Shown: one piece after another, positions 34,062-41,289 of the stretch
Layout of the letters: the number at the start of each line of letters is the position of its first letter
How positions within the stretch are numbered: position 1 is the first letter of the stretch
Source of the DNA: an uncultured Clostridium sp.
Lineage (GTDB): Bacteria > Bacillota > Clostridia > Clostridiales > Clostridiaceae
Length of the DNA: 41,289 bases
Assembly: GCA_900543325.1 (NCBI GenBank)
Contig: UQQU01000027.1
Coordinates: forward strand, 1-41,289
Direction: 5' to 3'
Position numbers and translations under genes: made by a program
Notes under the pieces: generated by a model
The model's database searches: none
Told to the model about the DNA's origin: nothing
What the model saw: the letters and a program-made list of their open reading frames with translations, nothing else

Positions 34062-37000
34062 ATGTTTTTAAGGTCACTTGAGATACGTGGATTTAAATCT
34101 TTTGCAGATAAGACTGAATTGAGATTTAAAAAGGGAGTAACTGCAGTTGTTGGACCTAATGGTAGCGGAAAAAGTAACGTTTCTGACTCAGTAAGATGGG
34201 TACTTGGAGAACAAAGTGTCAAAAATCTTAGAGGGGGTAAAATGGAAGATGTTATCTTTGCAGGAACACAATTTAGAAAACCTTTAGGGCTTGCACAAGT
34301 ATCTCTTACTTTAGATAACTCAGATGGAACATTATCAACGGATTACAATGAAGTAACAGTAACTAGAAGAATATTTAGATCTGGTGAAACAGAGTATTTA
34401 ATTAATAACCAAAAATGTAGATTAAAGGATATTACTGAATTATTTATGGATACAGGTATAGGTAAGGAAGGGTATTCTATAATTGGACAAGGTAAAATTG
34501 ATGCAATATTAAGCGGTAAGCCAGAAGACAGAAGAGCTTTATTAGAAGAAGCAGCTGGAATTGTTAAATATAAGTCTAGAAAAGAAGAAGCTGAAAAGAG
34601 ACTGGATAACACTGATAGTAATTTAGTTAGAATTAGAGATATAATAGCAACTTATGAAGAGAGACTTGAGCCATTAAGAATAGAAAAGGAAAAAGCAGTA
34701 AAATATAAAGCTTTAGCAGAAGAGTTAAATGTAAAAGAGGTTTCTATATTAGTTAATCATATTGATAGGGTTTCAAAGGATATAGATGCTTTATCTAGTG
34801 AAATAGAGAAAAGACAAGAATCAATAGATGCTAAAAGAGAAAAGCTTACGGCTCATAAGAATGTTTTAGATGATTTGCAAAGAAAAATAGAAAATATAGA
34901 AAAGAAAAACAAATTAGAAAAAGAAGAGTATTATACAAAAAAAGAAGAGGCTACAAATCATATAAGAGATATTGAGCTTTTTAAAGAAAGAGTTAACAAC
35001 TTTAAATCCTTAATAGAGAAAGAAGAAAATGAAATAAGCATTTTAAAGGATGACTTAGAGAAAGTTACTTTAGAAAAGAAAGAGTTAGAAGAAAAGCTAA
35101 ATGAAAAGAGTAAAGAAAGTAAGGATAAAGGCTCAGAAATTAGAAATGTAGAAAGATTAATTGAAGAGATAACTATAAAAATTGATAAAATAGAAAAAGA
35201 ACTTAATATTTTAAAGAATAATGAGTTTGAAATTATATCTAGGAATTCTGATATTAATAATAGAATTCAAAGCTTACAAAAAGAAATAAAACAAAAAAAT
35301 GATATAAAGGAAAGCTTAGATAAATCAATAGTTACTTTAGAAGGAAATTTAGCTATTAATATAGGAACCATAGATGAAGTTAAGTTAAAACTTATACATA
35401 CAAAAGATAATATTTCTAACTTAGAAGAGGAAGTAGTATTAGTAAGAAAAGAGTTATCTAAAACTCACTCCCTTTTAAATAATCAAGATAATAAACTAAA
35501 AATGTTATCAAAAAAAATTAATGAATCAGAAGCTACTCATAATACTTTAGAAAATTTAGAAAAGCATTATGAGGGATATAATAGAACAGTAAAGAACTTA
35601 ATGGATCATGTTGAAAAGGGCAGAGTTCAAGGAATAAAAGATATAAAAGTACTTGGTGAAATTTTTGAAGTTGAAAAGAAGTATGAAGTTGCTATTGAGA
35701 TAGCTTTAGGAGGATCAATATCTAATGTAATAACAGTTAATGATAATGATGCTAAAAACTTAATTTCATATTTAAAAAATAAGGGGCTAGGTAGAGCTAC
35801 ATTTTTACCTTTAAATATTATTAGAGGGAAGAAGTTGGATGTGCCTAATAATATTAAAAGTGCTAATGGTTATATTGGAATTGCCTCAGAGATTTTAAAA
35901 TATGATGTAAGATATAGAGGTGTAATAGAATATAATTTAGGTAGAACTATAATTGCAGAAAATATGGATTGTGCACTTAATATATCTAAAATAGGTAAAC
36001 ATAATTATAAAATAGTAACTTTAACTGGTGAAGTAATTAATCCAGGAGGGGCCTTAACTGGAGGTAGTATCCAAGGTAAAAATGCTAATCTTTTAGGTAG
36101 AAAAAGAGAAATTGAAGAGTTAGCTCAAAATATATTAAAACTGAAAGAAGAGTATAATAATGAGGTTTCTAAATTTAATGAAATAAAGCTAAAAATAAAG
36201 CAGTTAGATGAAGAAATATTAAATAAAAGAGAAGAAGTTCATAGTAAGAATATAGAGTTAACAGTATTAGAAGGTGAAATAAAAAACCTTGTAAATGATG
36301 GAGATAAGTTAAGTAAAAATATTGAAAACTCTAAGAGACAAAAAGAAGAGAATAATAATATAATTAAATTATTATTAGAAAAGTTGGAAAATAAAAAAGA
36401 AGAACTTAATAAGTTAGATGTTAAAAGTGCAGAAAGAAAAGAAAAGGTTAAATTAATTGAAGAAGAACTTGTTAATAATAATAATGAAAGGGATTCTTTA
36501 AAAGAAAAGCTAGTTAATTTAAAGGTTAATAGTGCAACTTTAGAAGAAAGTCTTCAAGGCCAAAGAATGCAATTATCTTCTAAGAACTTAGAGATAAGAG
36601 AAAAAGAAAACAAGATAAAACATTTACAAAAGGAAATTTCTATTAAAGATAATAATATTAATTCTTTATCTGAAAATGTTAAAAATAAAGAAAATATATT
36701 AAAAGAAATAGAAGAAAGAGTTTTAGAACTAGAAAATTCTTTTAGAGAAGATGAAATTATTAAGGTTGAACTTAAAGAAAGCCATAAGGCTAAGGAAAGT
36801 ATAGCTAGTGAAATAATAGAAGTAATAAGAGTAGAAGAAAATGAATTAAACAAAAGGGCTATACAAAATGCTAAAATAGAGAGTGAACAAGAAGCTCTTT
36901 ATAATAGATTAAATAGTGAGCTTAACTTAACTCTTGCTGAAGCAAAAGAGATAGCTATTAGTGTTGAAAATATAAATACACTTAAGGATGAAATTTCTAT

Positions 37001-37619
37001 ATTAAAATCAAAAATAGCAGCTTTAGGAACAGTTAATTTATCTGCTATAGTAGAATATGACGAAGTATGTGAAAAGTATGAATTTATGTCATCACAAGAG
37101 CTAGATTTGCAAAAGGCAAAAGAAGAGCTTATAGAAGTTATAAATGAAATGACTATTCAAATGCAAGAGTTATTTAAAGAGAATTTTAAAATATTAAATG
37201 AAAACTTCGGAGAAACCTTTAGAGAATTGTTTAAGGGAGGAAGTGCAGAGCTTATTTTAGGTGGAGATGATGTTTTAAGTTCTAATATAATAATAAATGT
37301 TGAACCACCAGGTAAGAAGCTTCAAAATATAAACTTAATGTCTGGGGGAGAGAAGGTTTTATCTGCAATTGCTTTATTATTTGCAATATTAAAAATGAAA
37401 CCAACTCCATTCTGTATACTTGACGAAATAGAGGCGGCTCTAGATGATGCTAATGTTTATAGGTATGCAGAGTTTTTAAGGTCTTTCTCAGAAAATATTC
37501 AATTTATAGTAATAACACATAGAAAAGGAACAATGGAAGCTAGTGATGTAATGTATGGTATAACCATGGAAGAAAAGGGTATATCTAAAGTAGTATCAGT
37601 AGACTTGTCGGAGAATTAG
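34062..37619 (+). CDS. smc: Chromosome segregation ATPase SMC
   Basis: Condensin-type ATPase that organises and separates chromosomes. Head parts: Walker A GPNGSGKS (31-38), ABC signature MSGGEK (Ser1094) and Walker B DEIEAALDD (from 1121). Two long coiled-coil arms (about 165-500 and 680-1010) flank a hinge near residues 510-670 with GRVQGIKDIKVLGEIF and GGALTGGSIQGKNANLLGR. Length 1185 is normal. Ribosome site AAGGAGTG. ftsY follows 11 bases later. The kleisin ScpA and ScpB partners are not in the window. Confidence 0.98.
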   Translation: MFLRSLEIRGFKSFADKTELRFKKGVTAVVGPNGSGKSNVSDSVRWVLGEQSVKNLRGGKMEDVIFAGTQFRKPLGLAQVSLTLDNSDGTLSTDYNEVTVTRRIFRSGETEYLINNQKCRLKDITELFMDTGIGKEGYSIIGQGKIDAILSGKPEDRRALLEEAAGIVKYKSRKEEAEKRLDNTDSNLVRIRDIIATYEERLEPLRIEKEKAVKYKALAEELNVKEVSILVNHIDRVSKDIDALSSEIEKRQESIDAKREKLTAHKNVLDDLQRKIENIEKKNKLEKEEYYTKKEEATNHIRDIELFKERVNNFKSLIEKEENEISILKDDLEKVTLEKKELEEKLNEKSKESKDKGSEIRNVERLIEEITIKIDKIEKELNILKNNEFEIISRNSDINNRIQSLQKEIKQKNDIKESLDKSIVTLEGNLAINIGTIDEVKLKLIHTKDNISNLEEEVVLVRKELSKTHSLLNNQDNKLKMLSKKINESEATHNTLENLEKHYEGYNRTVKNLMDHVEKGRVQGIKDIKVLGEIFEVEKKYEVAIEIALGGSISNVITVNDNDAKNLISYLKNKGLGRATFLPLNIIRGKKLDVPNNIKSANGYIGIASEILKYDVRYRGVIEYNLGRTIIAENMDCALNISKIGKHNYKIVTLTGEVINPGGALTGGSIQGKNANLLGRKREIEELAQNILKLKEEYNNEVSKFNEIKLKIKQLDEEILNKREEVHSKNIELTVLEGEIKNLVNDGDKLSKNIENSKRQKEENNNIIKLLLEKLENKKEELNKLDVKSAERKEKVKLIEEELVNNNNERDSLKEKLVNLKVNSATLEESLQGQRMQLSSKNLEIREKENKIKHLQKEISIKDNNINSLSENVKNKENILKEIEERVLELENSFREDEIIKVELKESHKAKESIASEIIEVIRVEENELNKRAIQNAKIESEQEALYNRLNSELNLTLAEAKEIAISVENINTLKDEISILKSKIAALGTVNLSAIVEYDEVCEKYEFMSSQELDLQKAKEELIEVINEMTIQMQELFKENFKILNENFGETFRELFKGGSAELILGGDDVLSSNIIINVEPPGKKLQNINLMSGGEKVLSAIALLFAILKMKPTPFCILDEIEAALDDANVYRYAEFLRSFSENIQFIVITHRKGTMEASDVMYGITMEEKGISKVVSVDLSEN

Positions 37620-37630
37620 GAGGTAGTAAT

Positions 37631-38545
37631 ATGTTTGGTAAATTATTTAATAATCTTAAGACTGGATTAACAAAAACAAGAAATGCATTAACAGATAAAA
37701 TAAATGAGGCTTTAAATTTAGCAGTAACAATTGATGAAGATTTATATGAAGAGTTAGAAGAAATACTTATTATGGCTGATATAGGTATGGATACTACCAT
37801 GGAAATAATTGAAAGATTAAAGGATAAGATTAGAAAAGAAAAAATTAATGATGTTGAATTAGTAAGACCAGCTTTAAAGAGCGTAATTGCTGAAATGATG
37901 AAGGATGATAACAAAGAAAGCTATGAAGAAAAAAGCGGGAAAGAAGTTATTTTAGTAATAGGTGTAAATGGAGTTGGAAAAACTACTAGCATAGGTAAAT
38001 TAGCAGCAATGAATAAGGAAAAAGGTAAAAAAGTTTTATTAGCAGCTGCTGATACATTTAGAGCAGGTGCTATAGATCAATTAGTTGTTTGGAGTGAAAG
38101 AGCAAAGGTTGATATTGTTAAACATGAAGAAGGCTCAGATCCAGCAGCAGTTGTATTTGATGCAATTAATGCTTCTAAGTCAAGAGGTGTAGATTTACTT
38201 ATTTGTGACACAGCAGGAAGATTACACAATAAGAAGAATTTAATGGATGAATTAGGAAAGATTAATAGAGTAATAGATAGAGAACTAGCAGGGGCTAATA
38301 AACAAACATTATTGGTATTAGATGGAACTACAGGACAAAATGCGGTAATTCAAGCTAAGCAATTTATGGAAGTTTGCCCTATTGATGGTATAGTTTTAAC
38401 TAAACTTGATGGAACTGCTAAAGGTGGAGTTGTAATTTCTATTAAGAATACTCTTAAAATACCTGTTAAATATATAGGTGTAGGTGAAGGTATTGATGAT
38501 TTACAAGAGTTCGATGCAGAAAGCTTTGTAGAAGCATTATTTTAG
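37631..38545 (+). CDS. ftsY: Signal recognition particle receptor FtsY
   Basis: GTPase that receives ribosome-SRP complexes at the membrane. The 304-residue protein lacks a long acidic A domain, as is usual in Firmicutes. The NG domain has GVNGVGKTT (111-119), DTFRAGA, DTAGRLHN, TKLDGTAKGG and YIGVGEGIDDLQEF. Ribosome site AGGAGG. Its partner Ffh is encoded 700 bases downstream, beyond a repeat-rich gap that begins on its stop codon. Confidence 0.97.
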   Translation: MFGKLFNNLKTGLTKTRNALTDKINEALNLAVTIDEDLYEELEEILIMADIGMDTTMEIIERLKDKIRKEKINDVELVRPALKSVIAEMMKDDNKESYEEKSGKEVILVIGVNGVGKTTSIGKLAAMNKEKGKKVLLAAADTFRAGAIDQLVVWSERAKVDIVKHEEGSDPAAVVFDAINASKSRGVDLLICDTAGRLHNKKNLMDELGKINRVIDRELAGANKQTLLVLDGTTGQNAVIQAKQFMEVCPIDGIVLTKLDGTAKGGVVISIKNTLKIPVKYIGVGEGIDDLQEFDAESFVEALF

Positions 38546-38665
38546 TTAGTAGTTAATAGTTAATAGTTAATAGTTAGGAATGAGAGAGTTGTTGTAGTTT
38601 ACAAAAATCTATATTTTGTAAATTAAGTATATATTAAATTTATTTCTTAACTATTAACTCTTAAG
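38543..38665. repeat. TAGTTAR heptamer array with inverted partner and central hairpin
   Basis: Five perfect heptamers TAGTTA(A/G) run from 38543 to 38577, starting on the ftsY stop. About 70 bases later the inverse sequence TTAACTATTAACTC (38647-38660) pairs with the array. Between them TTTACAAAA (38598-38606) pairs perfectly with TTTTGTAAA (38614-38622). The whole resembles a small inverted-repeat element. The rest of the gap to the next gene (38666-38868) holds two more hairpins (38701-38717 and 38720-38739) and no gene. Confidence 0.65.
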
Positions 38666-38852
38666 TAATAAAAATAAATTATAATTATTTTTATATATAA
38701 CTTATAAAATTTATAAGTAGCAACTAAAAAATTTGTTGCGAAAATTTGTATTAGTCATTAAAATAACTATAGATACCCAAGTGGTATGTTTTAAATTAAT
38801 AGGGATAGTAAGAGTTTAGCACTTTAATTTTGGGATGAAAAAAATAATTTAA

Positions 38853-38880
38853 AAGTGTTAAGTAAAAATACTTGACACTT
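38853..38880. promoter_or_regulatory. Inverted repeat over the ylxM -35 box (candidate operator)
   Basis: AAGTGTTAAGTA (38853-38864) and TACTTGACACTT (38869-38880) are complementary with one T-G exception, spaced by AAAA. The right half contains the TTGACA box. Confidence 0.5.
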
Positions 38881-38900
38881 AATTATTATTCTGTTAGAAT
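38872..38900 (+). promoter_or_regulatory. Promoter of ylxM-ffh
   Basis: Perfect TTGACA at 38872-38877, 17-base spacer, TAGAAT at 38895-38900. Transcription would start near 38907, which supports the ylxM start at 38926. Confidence 0.7.
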
Positions 38901-38925
38901 CTCAGATGTGGGTAAGGTGATATGC

Positions 38926-39255
38926 ATGGAAGATAGAGTTGAGATTTCCTTATTAATGGATTATTACGGTCCATTGCTTACGGAAAAACAAAAGAGTATC
39001 ATGGAGCTATATTACAATGAGGATTTATCCTTAGCTGAGATTGCTGAATTAAACAATACGAGTCGCCAAGCGATTCATGACCTAATAAAAAGATGCTACA
39101 AACAATTTCTAGCCTATGAAAGTAAATTAAATTTACTTGAAAAGTCTTTAGAAAAAGAAAAGAAGATTTCAGAATTCTTGGATGAAGTTAATAAGAAATA
39201 TTCTTTGATGGATGAGGACTACATAAATTACAAAGAAACTCTAGAAAATTTATAG
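38926..39255 (+). CDS. ylxM: YlxM family helix-turn-helix protein
   Basis: Small sigma-factor-like HTH protein, proposed accessory component of the SRP pathway because it is almost always encoded beside ffh. Start MEDRVEISLLMDYYGPLLTEKQ; the HTH is LSLAEIAELNNTSRQAIHDLIKR. The C-terminal third is a charged coiled coil. I chose ATG 38926, five bases after AAGGTGA and downstream of the predicted transcription start; an in-frame upstream extension to 38872 would lie in the promoter. Length 109 residues matches the family. Confidence 0.92.
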   Translation: MEDRVEISLLMDYYGPLLTEKQKSIMELYYNEDLSLAEIAELNNTSRQAIHDLIKRCYKQFLAYESKLNLLEKSLEKEKKISEFLDEVNKKYSLMDEDYINYKETLENL

Positions 39256-39271
39256 GCATAGGAGGGTTAAC

Positions 39272-40621
39272 ATGGCTTTTGAAGGTTTAGCTGATAAGTT
39301 ACAAGAAACGTTTAAGAAACTTAGAGGCAAAGGTAAATTAGGCGAAAAAGATATTAAAGAAGCCATGAGAGAAGTAAAACTTGCGTTATTAGAAGCTGAC
39401 GTTAACTTTAAAGTTGTAAAAACTTTTGTTAAAAATGTTAGTGAAAAATGTGTTGGTAGTGAAGTTTTAGAAAGCTTAACACCTGCTCAGCAAGTCATCA
39501 AGATTGTTAATGATGAGCTTACAGATCTTATGGGAGGTAGTGAAAGTAAAATCAACTTCTCTAGTGTTGGACCAACTGTTATTATGTTAGTTGGACTTCA
39601 AGGAGCTGGTAAAACCACAATGGCTGGTAAACTTGCACTACAATTAAGAAAAGATAAAAATAAAAAACCTTTATTAGTTGCCTGCGATATATATAGACCA
39701 GCAGCAATTAAACAATTAGAGGTTGTAGGAAAGCAAATTGACATTCCAGTTTTCCAAATGGGTGATAAAATTAGCCCTGTACAAATTGCCAAAGAAGGTA
39801 TAAAATACGGTAGGGAAAACGGAAATAATGTTGTAATTATAGATACAGCTGGTAGACTTCATATAGATGAAGAGCTAATGACTGAACTTAAAGATGTAAA
39901 GGCTGAAGTTAATCCTTCAGAAATCTTACTTGTTGTTGACTCAATGACAGGACAAGATGCTGTGAATGTTGCAGAAACCTTTAATGAAGCACTTGATATC
40001 TCAGGAGTTATATTAACAAAGCTTGATGGAGATACAAGAGGTGGAGCTGCTTTATCAATTAGACATATGACTCAAAAACCAATTAAATTTATTGGTGTTG
40101 GGGAAAAGATGAATGATTTTGAAGTATTCCATCCAGATAGAATGGCTAGTAGAATTCTAGGAATGGGTGATGTACTTTCATTAATCGAAAAGGCTCAAGA
40201 AGCAATTGATGAAAAAGAAGCTAAAGAGTTAGGTCAAAAGATGATGGAAAATGACTTTACTTATGATGATTACTTAACGGCTATGGAGCAAATGAAAAAG
40301 TTAGGATCACTAAGTAAAATCATTGATATGATACCAGGAGTGCCTAAGGAGATGAAAGAAATTGACTTTGATGCTGGTGAAAAACAATTAGCAAGAGTAA
40401 AGGCAATAATTCATTCAATGACTCCTAAGGAAAGAAAAAATCCAAAACTTATAGTTGGATCTTCTTCAAGAAAGAAGAGAATAGCTAATGGTTCTGGTAC
40501 ATCATTACAAGAAGTTAACAAACTCATAAAAGGACATGAAATGATGAGAAAGCAAATGAGGCAAATGAAATCATTGACTAAAAAGTCCAAGAAAGGTTTA
40601 TTTGGTAAATTACCTTTTTAA
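39272..40621 (+). CDS. ffh: Signal recognition particle protein Ffh
   Basis: Binds signal peptides and SRP RNA and delivers translating ribosomes to FtsY. N domain (1-100), G domain with GLQGAGKTT (108-116), DTAGRLHID and TKLDGDTRGG, then the methionine-rich M domain from about 310 (MMENDFTYDDYLTAMEQMKKLG; HEMMRKQMRQMKSL). Length 449 is normal. Ribosome site AGGAGGG. No SRP RNA gene was seen in the window. Confidence 0.98.
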   Translation: MAFEGLADKLQETFKKLRGKGKLGEKDIKEAMREVKLALLEADVNFKVVKTFVKNVSEKCVGSEVLESLTPAQQVIKIVNDELTDLMGGSESKINFSSVGPTVIMLVGLQGAGKTTMAGKLALQLRKDKNKKPLLVACDIYRPAAIKQLEVVGKQIDIPVFQMGDKISPVQIAKEGIKYGRENGNNVVIIDTAGRLHIDEELMTELKDVKAEVNPSEILLVVDSMTGQDAVNVAETFNEALDISGVILTKLDGDTRGGAALSIRHMTQKPIKFIGVGEKMNDFEVFHPDRMASRILGMGDVLSLIEKAQEAIDEKEAKELGQKMMENDFTYDDYLTAMEQMKKLGSLSKIIDMIPGVPKEMKEIDFDAGEKQLARVKAIIHSMTPKERKNPKLIVGSSSRKKRIANGSGTSLQEVNKLIKGHEMMRKQMRQMKSLTKKSKKGLFGKLPF

Positions 40622-40659
40622 GAGTTTATATATATAACCCTTTAAAGGAGGTGAAATTA

Positions 40660-40905
40660 ATGGCAGTAAAAATCAGATTAAGAAGAATGGGTGCTAAGAA
40701 AGCTCCTTTCTACAGAGTTGTTGTTGCTGATTCTAGAAGCCCAAGAGATGGAAGATTCATCGAAGAAATCGGGTACTACAATCCAATAACTGAACCAGCT
40801 GAAATCAAAATCGATGAAGAAAAAGCTACAAAATGGATAAACAATGGTGCACAACCTACAGACGTAGTTAAGAGACTATTCAACACAGTAGGACTTAACA
40901 AGTAA
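40660..40905 (+). CDS. rpsP: 30S ribosomal protein S16
   Basis: Small-subunit assembly protein. The 81-residue sequence begins MAVKIRLRRMGAKKAPFYRVVVADSRSPRDGRFIEEIGYYNP, a textbook S16 start. ATG 40660 is chosen because AAAGGAGGTGA ends six bases before it; the in-frame GTG at 40651 lies inside that ribosome site. It follows ffh by 38 bases with no terminator. Confidence 0.97.
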   Translation: MAVKIRLRRMGAKKAPFYRVVVADSRSPRDGRFIEEIGYYNPITEPAEIKIDEEKATKWINNGAQPTDVVKRLFNTVGLNK

Positions 40906-40911
40906 TTTTTG

Positions 40912-40967
40912 GGAGGTGAACTCTGCAAAATACATATACAATTAGTACATAGTATTTGCAGACTCTT
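40912..40967 (+). promoter_or_regulatory. Split ribosome binding site bridged by a hairpin (khpA)
   Basis: The consensus ribosome site GGAGGTGA (40912-40919) lies 48 bases before the khpA ATG. Between them 40922-40933 pairs with 40952-40962 (11 bp, one bulged A). Folding this stem leaves seven unpaired bases between the site and the ATG, ideal spacing. No other ATG, GTG or TTG start follows the site at usable distance. Confidence 0.55.
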
Positions 40968-41207
40968 ATGAAAGATTTAGTTGAAATAATTGCTAAATCC
41001 CTAGTGGATAATCCAGATGAAGTTCATGTAAATGAAATTCAAGGAGAGCAAGACTTAATTCTTGAGTTAAGGGTTGCTCCTGAAGATATGGGTAAGGTAA
41101 TCGGTAAACAAGGTAGAGTAGCGAAAGCTATTAGAACCGTAGTAAAAGCCGCAGCACTAAACGAAAATCAAAAAGTAGTAGTTGAAATTATCGATGTAAA
41201 GAGTTAG
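40968..41207 (+). CDS. khpA: KH-domain RNA-binding protein KhpA
   Basis: A KH-domain protein (YlqC) of 79 residues that in Firmicutes partners with KhpB and affects cell division and small RNAs. Start MKDLVEIIAKSLVDNPDEV; the KH signature MGKVIGKQGRVAKAIRTVVKAA contains the GxxG loop as GKQG. ATG 40968 fits the family start; an in-frame TTG at 40956 lies inside the hairpin. In Bacillus rimM-trmD-rplS follow; here the terminator and an intron come next. The stop codon lies inside the terminator stem. Confidence 0.94.
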   Translation: MKDLVEIIAKSLVDNPDEVHVNEIQGEQDLILELRVAPEDMGKVIGKQGRVAKAIRTVVKAAALNENQKVVVEIIDVKS

Positions 41208-41230
41208 GATTTTCCTAACTCTTTTTTTAT
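41199..41230 (+). terminator. Terminator overlapping the khpA stop codon
   Basis: AGAGTTAGGA (41200-41209) pairs perfectly with TCCTAACTCT (41213-41222), loop TTT, followed by TTTTTTAT. The TAG stop (41205-41207) is in the left arm. Terminators of this type are the preferred targets of class C group II introns. Confidence 0.85.
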
Positions 41231-41289
41231 GTGCGCCCAGCATGGGCAACAACTTGACGGTGAAAGTCCGTTGTGGGCTTGGTAGTGGG
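41231..41289 (+). mobile_element. 5' end of a group II intron, probably class C (truncated by the window)
   Basis: The sequence begins GTGCGCCCAGCATGGGC at 41231, the conserved start of bacterial group II introns (GUGYG), and continues with the domain I segment GGTGAAAGTCC. It closely resembles the start of the Oceanobacillus iheyensis class C intron as I remember it (GUGUGCCCGGCAUGGGU, then GGUGAGAGUCC). It sits nine bases after a terminator stem, the known insertion habit of class C introns, which recognise terminator hairpins. Only 59 bases are visible, so the reverse transcriptase and 3' end cannot be assessed. Confidence 0.85.

Noticed and set aside
38872..38925. Longer YlxM reading from 38872
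   Set aside because: The extension is encoded by the -35 to -10 promoter region, upstream of the predicted transcript start.
1..41289. CRISPR array, tRNA, rRNA, prophage or insertion sequence
   Set aside because: No regularly spaced repeats with spacers, no tRNA cloverleaf or rRNA signature, and no transposase or phage genes were seen; the only mobile element is the partial intron at the right edge.

Overview
The window is about 41 kb of very AT-rich, densely coding chromosome. It almost certainly comes from a spore-forming member of Clostridiaceae (Clostridium sensu stricto); I cannot fix the species. Reasons: strong AGGAGG-type ribosome sites, Arg coded mostly by AGA, a spoVM gene plus ylbJ (sporulation), pta-ackA (acetate fermentation), and a gene order matching the Bacillus subtilis ylo/ylx/ylq core chromosome with the ylb block inserted.

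Layout. 1-2840: L-asparaginase and an NCS2 purine permease, the latter behind a long leader with a strong intrinsic terminator. 2877-6188: yicC-remA-gmk-rpoZ-coaBC, ending in a terminator that overlaps the coaBC stop codon. 6295-18162: priA-def-fmt-yugP-rsmB-rlmN-prpC-prkC, then rsgA-rpe-thiN (replication restart, N-terminal formyl-Met chemistry, rRNA methylation, Ser/Thr signalling at the cell wall, ribosome assembly). 18210-20862: tiny spoVM, rpmB on the opposite strand, then yloU-fakA. 20913-24713: recG, rsmD, coaD and a coiled-coil protein. 24699-27127 on the minus strand: tmcAL and ylbJ. 27301-29615: pta-ackA. 29631-31950: yceD-rpmF-plsX and acpP (ribosome and lipid synthesis). 32045-38545: rnc, a radical SAM gene, a 30-residue membrane peptide, smc and ftsY. 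38872-41222: ylxM-ffh-rpsP-khpA (signal recognition particle and ribosome). The last 59 bases are the 5' end of a group II intron, probably class C, sitting directly behind the khpA terminator.

The protein-coding content is ordinary housekeeping. The unusual signals are in the non-coding DNA: a candidate attenuator in the purine permease leader; a branched RNA leader before yceD, which lacks a ribosome site; a 20-position imperfect hairpin directly before the ribosome site of the RNase III gene; a khpA ribosome site separated from its start codon by a hairpin that would restore ideal spacing; two structured repeat elements (after recG and after ftsY); an inverted repeat over the -35 box of the ylxM-ffh promoter; and the group II intron at the right edge. 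All RNA structures were paired by eye, without folding software or alignments.
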